DNA of 64,000 bases from RBG-16-66-20 sp964564865 (GCA_964564865.1 CAZMDA010000009.1:1-64000), one strand, 5' to 3'. Positions 14,789-22,338 are shown, counted from the first letter of the stretch. Made by a program: numbers and translations. The notes: generated by a model not told the origin, from the sequence alone.

Positions 14789-16237
14789 CTAGCGCTTCAA
14801 TCCGCCCAGCAGCGCGGCCACCGGCCGCGCGCGGCGCGGTCCCGATGACGCCGAAGGCGTCGCCGCAGCGGGCGCGGGCGCGCCGCGGTCGGGCTCGCCG
14901 GCGGGCTCGTAGGGCTTGGAGAAGATCGGATCCTGGTTCCTGGGAGGCTGCTGGGGCGGGATGGACTGCGGCCGGCGGGAAGGCGGCGCGTCGCGCTCGG
15001 GTCGCGGCGCCTGCGATCGCATTCGATCGCCGTCCTCGCGCCGCGGGCGCCCGCCGGCGTCGCGCCGCGGTCCCCGCCCTTCGCCCCGGCGCCCTTCGCC
15101 GCGGGGATAGCCGCCGACCATGGCGGCCGCGGTGCCGGCATTGGGCTCGAAGCCCGGCACCAGCACGCGCTCGATGGGCTTCTTGATCAGCTTCTCGATC
15201 GCGGCGATGGACTCCGCGTCCTCCGGCGCCACCAGCGAGATCGCCTCGCCCTTCATCCCGGCGCGGCCGGTGCGGCCGATGCGGTGCACGTAGTCTTCGG
15301 GGGCGCGCGGCACGTCGAAGTTGATCACCTGCGGCAGGCCCTCGATATCGAGGCCGCGCGAGGCGACGTCGGTCGCCACCAGCACCGCGGTCTTGCCGGC
15401 CTTGAAGGCCTCCAGCGCCGCTTCGCGCTCGGCCTGGGTCTTGTCGCCATGGATGGCGTCGGCCTGGATGTGGTCCTTGCGCAGCTGGTGCGCGAGGCGG
15501 TTGGCGCCTATGCGGGTGCCGGAAAAGACGAGGACCTGCTTCAGGTTGCGGGTCTGGATCAGGTAGGTGAGCAGCTCGCGCTTCTTCTCGCGCGACACCG
15601 GGTGCACGATGTGGCTCACCAGGTCCGCGACCGCGTTGGCGCGCGCCACCTGGATCTGCACCGGGTCGCGCAGCAGGGACTTGGCGAGGTTCTTGATCTC
15701 GTCCGGGAAGGTGGCCGAGAACAGCAGGTTCTGGCGCACCGCCGGCAGCAACGCGATGATGCGCCGGATGTCGGGCATGAAGCCCATGTCCAGCATGCGG
15801 TCGGCCTCGTCGAGAATCAGCACCGAGACCTGGTTCAGCATCAGGGTCTTGTTCTGCACGTGGTCGAGCAGGCGCCCCGGCGTCGCCACCAGGATCTCGA
15901 CGCCCTTTCGCAGCTGCAGGATCTGCGCGTTCATGTCCGCGCCGCCGTAGACGATGGCGGAACGCAGCGGCATGTGCTTGCCGTAGTCGCGGAAGCTCTC
16001 CTCGACCTGGATCGCCAGTTCGCGCGTGGGCGCGAGCACGAGGACGCGGATCGGGTGGCGCGCGGGCGACGCCGAGGTGCTGGCATGGGGCGCCAGGCGC
16101 TGCAGCGTGGGCAGGGCGAAGGCGGCGGTCTTGCCGGTGCCGGTCTGGGCGCCGGCCATCAGGTCGCGGCCCTCGAGGACCACGGGGATCGCCTGCTCCT
16201 GGATCGGGCTGGGCTGTTCGTAGCCCATGTCCTTCAC
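14789..16237 (-). CDS. rhlE: DEAD-box RNA helicase, RhlE type
   Basis: The helicase core is complete from GYEQPSPIQ onward: AQTGTGKT (30-37), PTRELA, TPGR, DEAD (141-144), SAT (172-174), RGLDI and HRIGRTGRAG. A basic, low-complexity tail rich in Arg, Gly and Pro fills the last 110 or so residues. RhlE proteins remodel RNA in ribosome assembly or with the degradosome. The GTG at 16237 is the first canonical start, but the conserved N-terminus (SDISNGFEKLGLIPPLLQA) continues in frame about 21 codons upstream without ATG, GTG or TTG at its head. A TATAAT lies at 16320-16325. Confidence 0.85.
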   Translation of the reverse strand: MKDMGYEQPSPIQEQAIPVVLEGRDLMAGAQTGTGKTAAFALPTLQRLAPHASTSASPARHPIRVLVLAPTRELAIQVEESFRDYGKHMPLRSAIVYGGADMNAQILQLRKGVEILVATPGRLLDHVQNKTLMLNQVSVLILDEADRMLDMGFMPDIRRIIALLPAVRQNLLFSATFPDEIKNLAKSLLRDPVQIQVARANAVADLVSHIVHPVSREKKRELLTYLIQTRNLKQVLVFSGTRIGANRLAHQLRKDHIQADAIHGDKTQAEREAALEAFKAGKTAVLVATDVASRGLDIEGLPQVINFDVPRAPEDYVHRIGRTGRAGMKGEAISLVAPEDAESIAAIEKLIKKPIERVLVPGFEPNAGTAAAMVGGYPRGEGRRGEGRGPRRDAGGRPRREDGDRMRSQAPRPERDAPPSRRPQSIPPQQPPRNQDPIFSKPYEPAGEPDRGAPAPAAATPSASSGPRRARPVAALLGGLKR

Positions 16238-16319
16238 CGCCTGCAGCAGCGGCGGGATCAGGCCGAGTTTTTCGAAGCCGTTGGAGATGTCGCTAACCGT
16301 TTGTTTCCAAAGGGGGCAG

Positions 16320-16325
16320 ATTATA
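16320..16325 (-). promoter_or_regulatory. Consensus -10 box upstream of the helicase gene
   Basis: The minus strand reads TATAAT here, a perfect -10, two bases beyond the stop codon of the thioesterase gene. No good -35 is seen. Transcription would start near 16312, leaving only a few bases before the helicase coding frame. Confidence 0.55.
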
Positions 16326-16327
16326 CG

Positions 16328-16732
16328 CTAGGCCGCGATCACCAGCTGCGTCTGCGTGACCAGCGCCACCAGCTTGCCCGCCTCGGTGCGGATGGTGGTC
16401 TGGCAGACGACGGTGGTGCGGCCCTTGTGCACCGGCGCCGATTCGCCCAGCACGACGGTGCCGGCCGGCGCGCCGCCGATGAAGTTGGTCTTGGACTCGA
16501 TGGTGGTGGTGCGCGAGCCCTCGGGCATGTTGAGGATCGCCGCCACCGCGCCCAGCGTGTCGGCGAAGGCCATGATGGCGCCGCCGTGCAGGTTGTCGCC
16601 GACGGTGCACAGGTCCTTCCTCACCGCCAGCCGCGCCAGCACCCTGTCCGGCGTCACGTCGGTGAACTCGATGCCCAGCAGCTCGGGCAGCAGGCCCTTG
16701 ACGCGCTGCTGGATCGAGGCCGCCAGGTTCAT
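16328..16732 (-). CDS. PaaI-type hotdog-fold thioesterase
   Basis: This 134-residue single hotdog domain carries the PaaI/DUF4442 marks GDNLHGGAIMAFADTLGAVAA (46 onward, HGG at 49-51, Asp58 as likely catalytic acid) and ESKTNFIGGAPAG. Such enzymes hydrolyse acyl-CoA thioesters, and the natural substrate is not evident. It lies just upstream of the helicase gene on the same strand and downstream of a 176-residue unknown protein gene, with seven bases between. Confidence 0.85.
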   Translation of the reverse strand: MNLAASIQQRVKGLLPELLGIEFTDVTPDRVLARLAVRKDLCTVGDNLHGGAIMAFADTLGAVAAILNMPEGSRTTTIESKTNFIGGAPAGTVVLGESAPVHKGRTTVVCQTTIRTEAGKLVALVTQTQLVIAA

Positions 16733-16739
16733 CGGCCGC

Positions 16740-17270
16740 TCAATTGATGGTGCGCGGCACGCCGCGCTCGGGCGCCTCGCGCGCCTCGGTCCCGGGCAGG
16801 CGCAGCTCCATGTCCCAGTCGCTCTTGGTCACCGCCGCCTGCAGCAGGCGGCACACCGAGTGCAGCAGCACCGGGTCGAGCGTCAGGGTCACGCCCTGGC
16901 CGTCGGCCGGGTGCATCGCCAGCACCGGCAGCCCGTTGCGGTCGTGCCCGGTCTGGATGCGCGCCAGCAGGAGCGGCGCCTCGCCCAGCGGCGTGGTGCG
17001 CGGCGTCTCCTCGAAGGGCTTGGAGAAGTCGGCCCGGGACACCGCCTGCTCGTGCTCCAGGCCCAGCAGCGCGCGCCGCGCCTCCGGGTTGGCCTGGGTC
17101 TTGATGCGCGGGCTCGCCTCCTCGGCCAGCTTCACCAGCAGCGGCCAGAGCAGCTTGATGAAGCGCCGGGTCAGGAACATGCGCACCTCGACCGCGTCGC
17201 TGGCCGCGATCAGCATGAGCATGCGGTCCTGTTCCGCGACGTAGTCGATCTTGAGCTGGTGCAGGCGCAC
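16740..17270 (-). CDS. Conserved hypothetical protein, soluble
   Basis: The 176-residue protein is not recognised. It opens MRLHQLKIDYVAEQDRMLMLIAASDAVEVRMFLTRRFIKLLWPLLVKLAE, an amphipathic mixed alpha/beta pattern without transmembrane helices. A central loop is rich in Thr and Pro, and the end reads TLDPVLLHSVCRLLQAAVTKSDWDMELRLPG. The GTG at 17270 is the only start before the conserved-looking N-terminus. It is co-directional with the thioesterase and divergent from the GNAT gene across only 10 bp, so both promoters must overlap coding sequence. Confidence 0.7.
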   Translation of the reverse strand: MRLHQLKIDYVAEQDRMLMLIAASDAVEVRMFLTRRFIKLLWPLLVKLAEEASPRIKTQANPEARRALLGLEHEQAVSRADFSKPFEETPRTTPLGEAPLLLARIQTGHDRNGLPVLAMHPADGQGVTLTLDPVLLHSVCRLLQAAVTKSDWDMELRLPGTEAREAPERGVPRTIN

Positions 17271-17280
17271 GGGGGATAGT

Positions 17281-17778
17281 ATGAATCAAAATTTGGCGGA
17301 AAATACCGCGGTGATCGAGATCGTTCCAGCACGCAGCCCGCAGGAGCTCGAGCGCATCCGCGTCCTGTTCCGCGAATACGCCGAACTGGTGTCCGAGGCC
17401 CTGTGCTTCCAGGGCTTCGACCGGGAACTGGCGGAACTGCCCGGCGCCTATGCGCCGCCGGGTGGCGCGCTGTTGCTGGCGCACGCTCCCGCGGGCGACG
17501 CGGGCTGCGTCGCCCTCAAGCAACTGGATGCGCGCACCGCGGAGATGAAGCGCCTGTTCGTGCGCAGCGCCTACCGCGGCACCGGCCTGGGGCGCCGGCT
17601 GACGCTGCAGGTGGCGGACATCGCGCGCCGGAACGGCTGCGGGCGGCTGGTGCTGGACACCCTGCCCAAGCTCACCGAGGCGATCGCGCTCTACCGCAGC
17701 CTCGGCTTCCGCGACTGCGCGCCCTACCTCGCCGCGCCCACGCCGGGCGCGCTGTGCTTCGAGCTCAGCCTTTCCTGA
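17281..17778 (+). CDS. GNAT-family N-acetyltransferase
   Basis: The 165-residue protein has the GNAT fold. GCVALKQLDARTAEMKRLFVRSAYRGTGLGRRLTLQVADIARRNGC contains the acetyl-CoA pyrophosphate loop RGTGLG (99-104), and LPKLTEAIALYRSLGFRDC forms the end of the fold. The acceptor is unknown. The ATG at 17281 has no strong ribosome site. Its 3' end overlaps the convergent rfaE2 gene by 14 bases. Confidence 0.85.
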   Translation: MNQNLAENTAVIEIVPARSPQELERIRVLFREYAELVSEALCFQGFDRELAELPGAYAPPGGALLLAHAPAGDAGCVALKQLDARTAEMKRLFVRSAYRGTGLGRRLTLQVADIARRNGCGRLVLDTLPKLTEAIALYRSLGFRDCAPYLAAPTPGALCFELSLS

Positions 17779-18250
17779 TTTTCTCCACCAGCGCGGTGGT
17801 GGAGCGCTGGTGTTCGAACGGGATCGAGGCCACGCGCCCGCCGCGCGCCAGCACCGCCACGGCGCCGACGATCTTCTCCGCCGGCCAGTCGCCGCCCTTC
17901 ACCAGCACGTCGGGCCGCACCGCCTCGATCAGCGCCGCGGGCGTGTCCTCCTCGAACCAGGTCACCGCGTCCACCGGTTCCAGCGCCGCCACCAGCGCCA
18001 TGCGGTCCTCGAGCGGGTTGAGCGGCCGCTCCGCGCCCTTGCCCAGGCGCCTGGCCGAGGCATCGCTGTTCAGGGCCACGACGAGGCAGGCGCCCATGGC
18101 GCGGGCGCGCGCCAGGTAGGTGGCATGGCCGCGGTGCAGGAGGTCGAACACGCCGTTGGTGAACACCAGCGGCCGCGGCAGCTGCGCGACCCAGCGCGCC
18201 GCGTCCCGCGGCGCATGCAGCTTGCGCTCGTAGTCCGGCGCGCCGCTCAG
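17765..18250 (-). CDS. rfaE2: D-glycero-beta-D-manno-heptose 1-phosphate adenylyltransferase
   Basis: The 161-residue nucleotidyltransferase activates heptose-1-phosphate to ADP-heptose for LPS core synthesis. It equals the C-terminal domain of HldE. VFTNGVFDLLHRGHATYL (31-42 core) is the HxGH site, with Val in place of the usual Cys in TNGCFD. LNSDASARRLGKGAERPLNPLEDR, VLVKGGDW and the final RSTTALVEKI are also present. The conserved start SGAPDYERKL is reached only from a CTG at 18250, which overlaps the stop of the BON lipoprotein as CTGA. It ends the yraN-gmhA-dolP operon. Confidence 0.88.
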   Translation of the reverse strand: MSGAPDYERKLHAPRDAARWVAQLPRPLVFTNGVFDLLHRGHATYLARARAMGACLVVALNSDASARRLGKGAERPLNPLEDRMALVAALEPVDAVTWFEEDTPAALIEAVRPDVLVKGGDWPAEKIVGAVAVLARGGRVASIPFEHQRSTTALVEKIRKG

Positions 18251-18897
18251 CTTCCGGCCTTGGGCTTGGCGGCGTCGCGCGGCCGGCAGACCTGGTCGGT
18301 CGCCTGGCAGTACTCGAACACCTTGACCACCTTGGCGACGCCGCCGGTGGTGCGAGCCACCTCGACCGCGGCATTCGCCTCGGCCTCGGTGACGATGCCC
18401 ATCAGGAACACCGTGGCGGCCTCGGTGATCACCTTCACGTGCAGGGCGTTGAACTTCTGCGCGTCCAGGAACCGCGCCTTCACCTTGCCGGTGATGAAGG
18501 TGTCGTTGGAGCGCGCGGTCAGCGACGAGTTGCCGGCCACCCGCAGCTCGTTGGAAACCCCGCGCGGCTTGGAGGGCAGCTCGAGCACCAGCTTCTCGAC
18601 CGCGGCCTTGGTCGCCTCGTCGGGCACCTCGCCGGTGAGCAGCACGAAGCGGTTGAAGGCGGTGACGTTGACGTGGACCTTGCTGCCGTAGCGCTCGCTG
18701 ATGCGGTTCGCGGCGCGCAATTCCAGGCCCTCGTCCTCGACCTGGGCGCCGGTGCTGCGCCGGTCCTCGTGGGACATCACGGCGGCGCCGACGCCGACCA
18801 CCGCCATCTCGACGCAGCCGGCCAGGGGCAGCGCCAGCAGCAGCGCGGCCAGGATCGTGGACGTTCTGAGAGATGGTCTGGCGGACGTTCTTTTCAT
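18247..18897 (-). CDS. dolP: BON-domain outer-membrane lipoprotein (DolP/YraP-like)
   Basis: The 216-residue product has a lipoprotein signal with lipobox LAGC and Cys28. Two BON domains follow, at about 60-125 (VHVNVTAFNRFVLLTGEVPDEATKAAVEKLV) and 135-200 (TGKVKARFLDAQKFNALHVKVITEAATVFLMGIVTEAEA). This matches DolP (YraP), which supports outer-membrane integrity and septal amidase control. GGAGG precedes the ATG at 18897, which overlaps the upstream gmhA/diaA stop as ATGA. The gene order yraN, SIS isomerase, BON lipoprotein matches the Escherichia yraN-diaA-yraP cluster. Confidence 0.88.
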   Translation of the reverse strand: MKRTSARPSLRTSTILAALLLALPLAGCVEMAVVGVGAAVMSHEDRRSTGAQVEDEGLELRAANRISERYGSKVHVNVTAFNRFVLLTGEVPDEATKAAVEKLVLELPSKPRGVSNELRVAGNSSLTARSNDTFITGKVKARFLDAQKFNALHVKVITEAATVFLMGIVTEAEANAAVEVARTTGGVAKVVKVFEYCQATDQVCRPRDAAKPKAGS

Positions 18898-19508
18898 TGT
18901 TGTCCTCCGTAGAGCCGGAAATCGATGCCGTCGCACAGGCAATGCAGCGCCAGGAGATGCACCTCCTGGATGCGCGCGGTCCGTTCGTGCGGCACGCACA
19001 CATGCGCATCGCCCGGGCCGAGCAGCGCCGGCGTCCGGCCGCCGTTGCGCCCGGTTAGAGCCACGATCCCCATGCCGAGTTCCCGGGCCGCCTTCACCGC
19101 CGCCAGCACGTTGGGCGAGTTGCCGCTGGTGGAGATGGCGAGCAGCACGTCGCCGCGGCGGCCCAGCGCCCGCACCTGCTTCTCGAAAACCTGCTCGTAG
19201 CTGTAGTCGTTGGCGATCGAGGTCAGCGTGGAGGTGTCGGTGCTGAGCGCCACCGCCGCCAGCGGCGGGCGCTCCATCTCGAAGCGATTGAGCAGCTCGG
19301 CGGAAAAATGCTGCGCGTCGCCGGCCGAGCCGCCGTTGCCGCAGGAGAGGATCTTGCCCCCGGCCCTGAGCGCGGCGACCATCAGGTCGACCGCCTGCGC
19401 GAGGGGCGCCTGCAGGGCGCCCAGCGCGGCGAGTTTCAGGTTCGCGCTGTCCCGGAAATGCGACGCGATGCGCTCCTCGAGCGTTGCGCCCGGTTCTGCA
19501 TGTCCCAT
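18894..19508 (-). CDS. gmhA: SIS-domain phosphoheptose isomerase / DiaA-like protein
   Basis: This 204-residue SIS protein carries CGNGGSAGDAQHFSAEL (56-72) and STSGNSPNVLAA (127-137). Putative zinc ligands His67, Glu71, Gln181 and His189 have GmhA spacing. GmhA converts sedoheptulose-7-P to heptose-7-P; the paralogue DiaA binds DnaA. The C-terminus (QEVHLLALHCLCDGID) and the yraN/dolP neighbours resemble DiaA, while rfaE2 in the same operon favours GmhA. Both readings stand. A TAAAAT -10 (19516-19521) ends seven bases before the ATG. Confidence 0.85.
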   Translation of the reverse strand: MGHAEPGATLEERIASHFRDSANLKLAALGALQAPLAQAVDLMVAALRAGGKILSCGNGGSAGDAQHFSAELLNRFEMERPPLAAVALSTDTSTLTSIANDYSYEQVFEKQVRALGRRGDVLLAISTSGNSPNVLAAVKAARELGMGIVALTGRNGGRTPALLGPGDAHVCVPHERTARIQEVHLLALHCLCDGIDFRLYGGQQ

Positions 19509-19539
19509 GAAGGCGATTTTACACCCTGGCCCCGCGCCC

Positions 19540-19908
19540 TCACTCCAGGAACACCTCGAACTCCAGCCGCTTGGCCGGGTTCGGGTGCTCCGTCAAGCGG
19601 CTGATGCGGGCCCGCAGCGGCGCGCTGCGGTCGAGGCCCCAGGCGATCGCGGCGTTCTGCCGCCGGGGCACGTAGCCGAGCTTCCGGCCGCGCCATTGCA
19701 CGCGCACCGCGTTGGCGTCGTGCGGGTTGTCCGCTTCCCGCACCAGTTCCAGCGGATCACCGGGCTTGAGCAGCGGCCAGACCTCCGCCGCCTCCGCGTA
19801 GCGCCAGCCCGCGAGCGGCGAGCTCTGCACCACCAGCCGGACCTCCTGTGCCCCGGCAGCGCAGGCGAGGAGCAGCAGCGAAAAGTGCAGGCTAAGCGCT
19901 GAACGCAT
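19540..19908 (-). CDS. Secreted HIRAN-domain protein
   Basis: The 122-residue product begins with a signal peptide (MRSALSLHFSLLLLACAAGAQ, cleavage near 20). A single HIRAN domain follows: GWRYAEAAEVWPLLKPGDPLELVREADNPHDANAVRVQWRGRKLGYVPRRQNAAIAWGLD. HIRAN binds DNA ends in eukaryotic Rad5/HLTF, yet this copy is predicted to be periplasmic. It overlaps the 3' end of yraN once the assembly duplication is collapsed, so it belongs to the yraN operon. Its ATG at 19908 appears a second time at 20063 in the duplicated segment beyond the gap. Confidence 0.8.
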   Translation of the reverse strand: MRSALSLHFSLLLLACAAGAQEVRLVVQSSPLAGWRYAEAAEVWPLLKPGDPLELVREADNPHDANAVRVQWRGRKLGYVPRRQNAAIAWGLDRSAPLRARISRLTEHPNPAKRLEFEVFLE

Positions 19909-19925
19909 TGCGGATCCACTCGATG

Positions 19926-20025
19926 NNNNNNNNNNNNNNNNNNNNNNNNNNNNNNNNNNNNNNNNNNNNNNNNNNNNNNNNNNNNNNNNNNNNNNNNNNN
20001 NNNNNNNNNNNNNNNNNNNNNNNNN
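19926..20025. other. 100-N scaffold gap flanked by a 55-bp exact duplication
   Basis: The 55 bases before the gap (19871-19925) reappear exactly at 20026-20080, immediately after it. Two contigs that overlap by 55 bp were therefore placed side by side. Collapsing them removes 155 positions and leaves the HIRAN gene overlapping the end of yraN by 17 bases, with no missing sequence. Confidence 0.92.
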
Positions 20026-20046
20026 AGCAGCAGCGAAAAGTGCAGG

Positions 20047-20388
20047 CTAAGCGCTGAACGCATTGCGGATCCACTCGATGCGGTCGCGCTCCAGCGCATC
20101 GAGCAGCAGGACGTCGAAGCGGCAGTCCACCTCGGGCCGGCCGCGCAGGTAGGCGCGCGCCGCGGCGATGATGCGCGCCTGCTTGGCCGCGGTGATGCTC
20201 TCCGCGGCGCCACCCCGGCTGGCCGAGCCGCGCAGGCGCACCTCGGCGAACACCAGCGTCCCGGCGTCCTCGGCGACCAGGTCCAGCTCGCCCACGCGGC
20301 AGCGCCAGTTGCGCGCCAGGATCCGAAGCCCCGCCTCGGCGAGCAGCCGCGCGCACAGGTCTTCGGCTCGCGCCCCGGCCCGGTTCAT
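20047..20388 (-). CDS. yraN: YraN family (UPF0102) endonuclease-like protein
   Basis: The 113-residue protein belongs to UPF0102, related to restriction-endonuclease-like folds. It has GARAEDLCARLLAEAGLRILARNWRCRVGELDLVAEDAGTLVFAEVRLR, where Glu and Asp in GELDLVAED and the VFAEVR strand form a PD-(D/E)XK-like core. K replaced by R in the final EVR is a variant of the usual EVK. Role unproven. It is divergent from rsmI across 48 bp, a conserved arrangement. Its stop codon lies inside the duplicated segment next to the scaffold gap. Confidence 0.88.
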   Translation of the reverse strand: MNRAGARAEDLCARLLAEAGLRILARNWRCRVGELDLVAEDAGTLVFAEVRLRGSASRGGAAESITAAKQARIIAAARAYLRGRPEVDCRFDVLLLDALERDRIEWIRNAFSA

Positions 20389-20436
20389 GGCAGTCTTAAC
20401 GGCCTACCCTCCCGGGCCGTTGACCAACCCTGATTC

Positions 20437-21285
20437 GTGACCGGCACGCTCTACATCGTCGCCACCCCGATCGGCAACCTCGCCGACGCCAGCCCGCGCG
20501 CCCTGGAGGCGCTGCGCGGCGCGGACCTCGTGGCCTGCGAGGACACGCGCACCACGCGCGGGCTGCTCGCCGCGCACGGCATCGCGGCCAAGACCACGGC
20601 CCTGCACGCGCACAACGAGCGCGCCGCCGGCGAGAAGCTGCTGCAGGCGCTGCGCGAGGGCCGGAGCGTGGCGCTGGTGAGCGATGCCGGCACCCCGGCG
20701 GTGTCCGATCCCGGCGCGCTGCTGGTCGCGGCCGCGCACCGCGAGGGCATCCGCGTGGTGCCGGTCCCGGGCCCGAACGCGGCGATCGCGGCCTGGTCCG
20801 CCTCCGGCTTCGTCGCCGACCGCTTCCTCTACGTCGGCTTCCTGCCGGCGAAGCCGCGGCAGGTGGCGCAGGCGCTGGCCGCGCTCGACGATGCGCTGCC
20901 GCTCATCTTCTACGAGGCGCCGCACCGGGTCGCGGCCACGGCGGCGGCGCTGCTCGCGCGCTTCGGCCCGGAGCGCGAACTGCTGATCGCCCGCGAACTG
21001 ACCAAGAAATTCGAGGAAGTCGCGCGCATGCCCCTGCGGGACGCACCGGCCTGGCTGCAAGCCGGCCCGCACCGCCAGCAGGGCGAGTTCGTGCTGGTGC
21101 TGGGACCCGGCGCGGCGAAGGAAGGCGCGCCCGCCCTCGATCCCGGCAAGGTGCTGGGCGTCCTGCTCGAATCGCTGCCGGCGAGCGAGGCGGCGAAGCT
21201 TGCCGCGCGTATCACCGGCGCGCCGCGCAATGCGCTCTACAAGGAGGCGCTGGCGCGCGGCTCCTCCGGCGAGAAGGCAAAGTAG
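20437..21285 (+). CDS. rsmI: 16S rRNA (cytidine1402-2'-O)-methyltransferase
   Basis: The 282-residue tetrapyrrole-methylase-fold enzyme methylates the ribose of C1402 in 16S rRNA. GTLYIVATPIGNLADASPRALEALRGADLVACEDTRTTRGLL is the family start. ALVSDAGTPAVSDPG, PVPGPNAAIAAWSASGF and FYEAPHRV follow, then the C-terminal helical domain. The start codon is GTG at 20437. It is divergent from yraN and 21 bp upstream of pyrC. Confidence 0.92.
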   Translation: MTGTLYIVATPIGNLADASPRALEALRGADLVACEDTRTTRGLLAAHGIAAKTTALHAHNERAAGEKLLQALREGRSVALVSDAGTPAVSDPGALLVAAAHREGIRVVPVPGPNAAIAAWSASGFVADRFLYVGFLPAKPRQVAQALAALDDALPLIFYEAPHRVAATAAALLARFGPERELLIARELTKKFEEVARMPLRDAPAWLQAGPHRQQGEFVLVLGPGAAKEGAPALDPGKVLGVLLESLPASEAAKLAARITGAPRNALYKEALARGSSGEKAK

Positions 21286-21292
21286 AAGCACG

Positions 21293-21298
21293 TAGAAT
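21293..21298 (+). promoter_or_regulatory. -10 box of pyrC with near-zero leader
   Basis: TAGAAT ends eight bases before the pyrC ATG at 21307. With normal spacing the transcript would start at the ATG or within two bases of it. No Shine-Dalgarno sequence is seen between them. No clear -35 is visible. Confidence 0.5.
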
Positions 21299-21306
21299 CG
21301 CGCCCC

Positions 21307-22338
21307 ATGGACCGCCTCACGATCCAGCAGCCGGACGACTGGCACCTGCACCTGCGCGACGGCCCGGCGCTGGCCGCCGTGGTGGCCGACACCGCGCGCC
21401 AGTTCGGGCGCGCCATCGTGATGCCGAACCTGAAGCCGCCGGTCACGACCGTGCAGCAGGCGCTGCATTACCGGGATCGCATCCTCGCCGCGCTGCCCGA
21501 GGGCTCGGCCTTCGAGCCCCTGATGACGCTCTACCTGACCGACGACACCCCGGCGGAGGAGATCGCGCGCGCGAAGCTCTCCGGGCGCGTGCACGGCGTC
21601 AAGCTCTACCCGGCCGGCGCGACCACGCACTCGGACGCCGGCGTGACCCGGATCTCGCGCTGCTTCCGGGCGCTGGAGCGAATGGAGCAGACCGGCCTGC
21701 CGCTGCTCATCCACGGCGAGGTCACCGACCCGCACGTGGACGTGTTCGACCGCGAGAAGGCCTTCCTCGAGGAGGTGCTGGGCCCGCTGGTGGCGCGCTT
21801 CCCGGGCCTGAAGGTGGTGCTGGAGCACATCACCACGCGCGACGCGGTGCACTACGTCGAGGTCACCGGGCCCAACGTCGCCGCGACCATCACTGCGCAC
21901 CACCTGCTGATGAACCGGAACGCCCTGTTCATGGGCGGGGTGCGGCCGCACCATTACTGCCTGCCGGTGCTCAAGCGCGAGGAGCACCGCGAAGCGCTGG
22001 TGGAGGCCGCCACCTCGGGCAACCCGAAGTTCTTCCTCGGCACCGACAGCGCGCCGCATGAGCGCGGCACCAAGGAGAACGCCTGCGGCTGCGCCGGCAT
22101 CTACACCGCGCACGCGGCGCTGGAGTTCTACGCCATCGCCTTCGAGGAGGCGGGCGCGCTCGATCGCCTGGAGGGCTTCGCCAGCCGCTTCGGCGCCGAC
22201 TTCTACGGCCTGCCGCACAACCGCGGCACGGTGACGCTCGTGCGCGAGGACTGGACCGTGCCCGAGTCCCTGCCCTTCGGCGAAGGCTCGCTGGTGCCGC
22301 TGCGCGCGGGCGAAGTGCTGCCGTGGAAGCTCGCCTAG
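21307..22338 (+). CDS. pyrC: Dihydroorotase
   Basis: The 343-residue amidohydrolase closes carbamoyl-aspartate to dihydroorotate in pyrimidine synthesis. Zinc ligands are visible as His13 and His15 (DDWHLHLRDG), the carboxylated Lys99 (GVKLYPAGATTHSD) and His136 (LIHGEV). VLEHITTRDAVHYV follows, and the catalytic Asp lies in FFLGTDSAPHERGTKE. It is the class II (E. coli-like) form at normal length. The 3' end overlaps the DUF3025 gene by 16 bases. Confidence 0.93.
   Translation: MDRLTIQQPDDWHLHLRDGPALAAVVADTARQFGRAIVMPNLKPPVTTVQQALHYRDRILAALPEGSAFEPLMTLYLTDDTPAEEIARAKLSGRVHGVKLYPAGATTHSDAGVTRISRCFRALERMEQTGLPLLIHGEVTDPHVDVFDREKAFLEEVLGPLVARFPGLKVVLEHITTRDAVHYVEVTGPNVAATITAHHLLMNRNALFMGGVRPHHYCLPVLKREEHREALVEAATSGNPKFFLGTDSAPHERGTKENACGCAGIYTAHAALEFYAIAFEEAGALDRLEGFASRFGADFYGLPHNRGTVTLVREDWTVPESLPFGEGSLVPLRAGEVLPWKLA

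Noticed and set aside
19926..20080. 55-bp direct repeat as a real repeat or attachment site
   Set aside because: It abuts a 100-N gap on both sides and covers coding overlap of two genes, as expected for an unmerged contig overlap.
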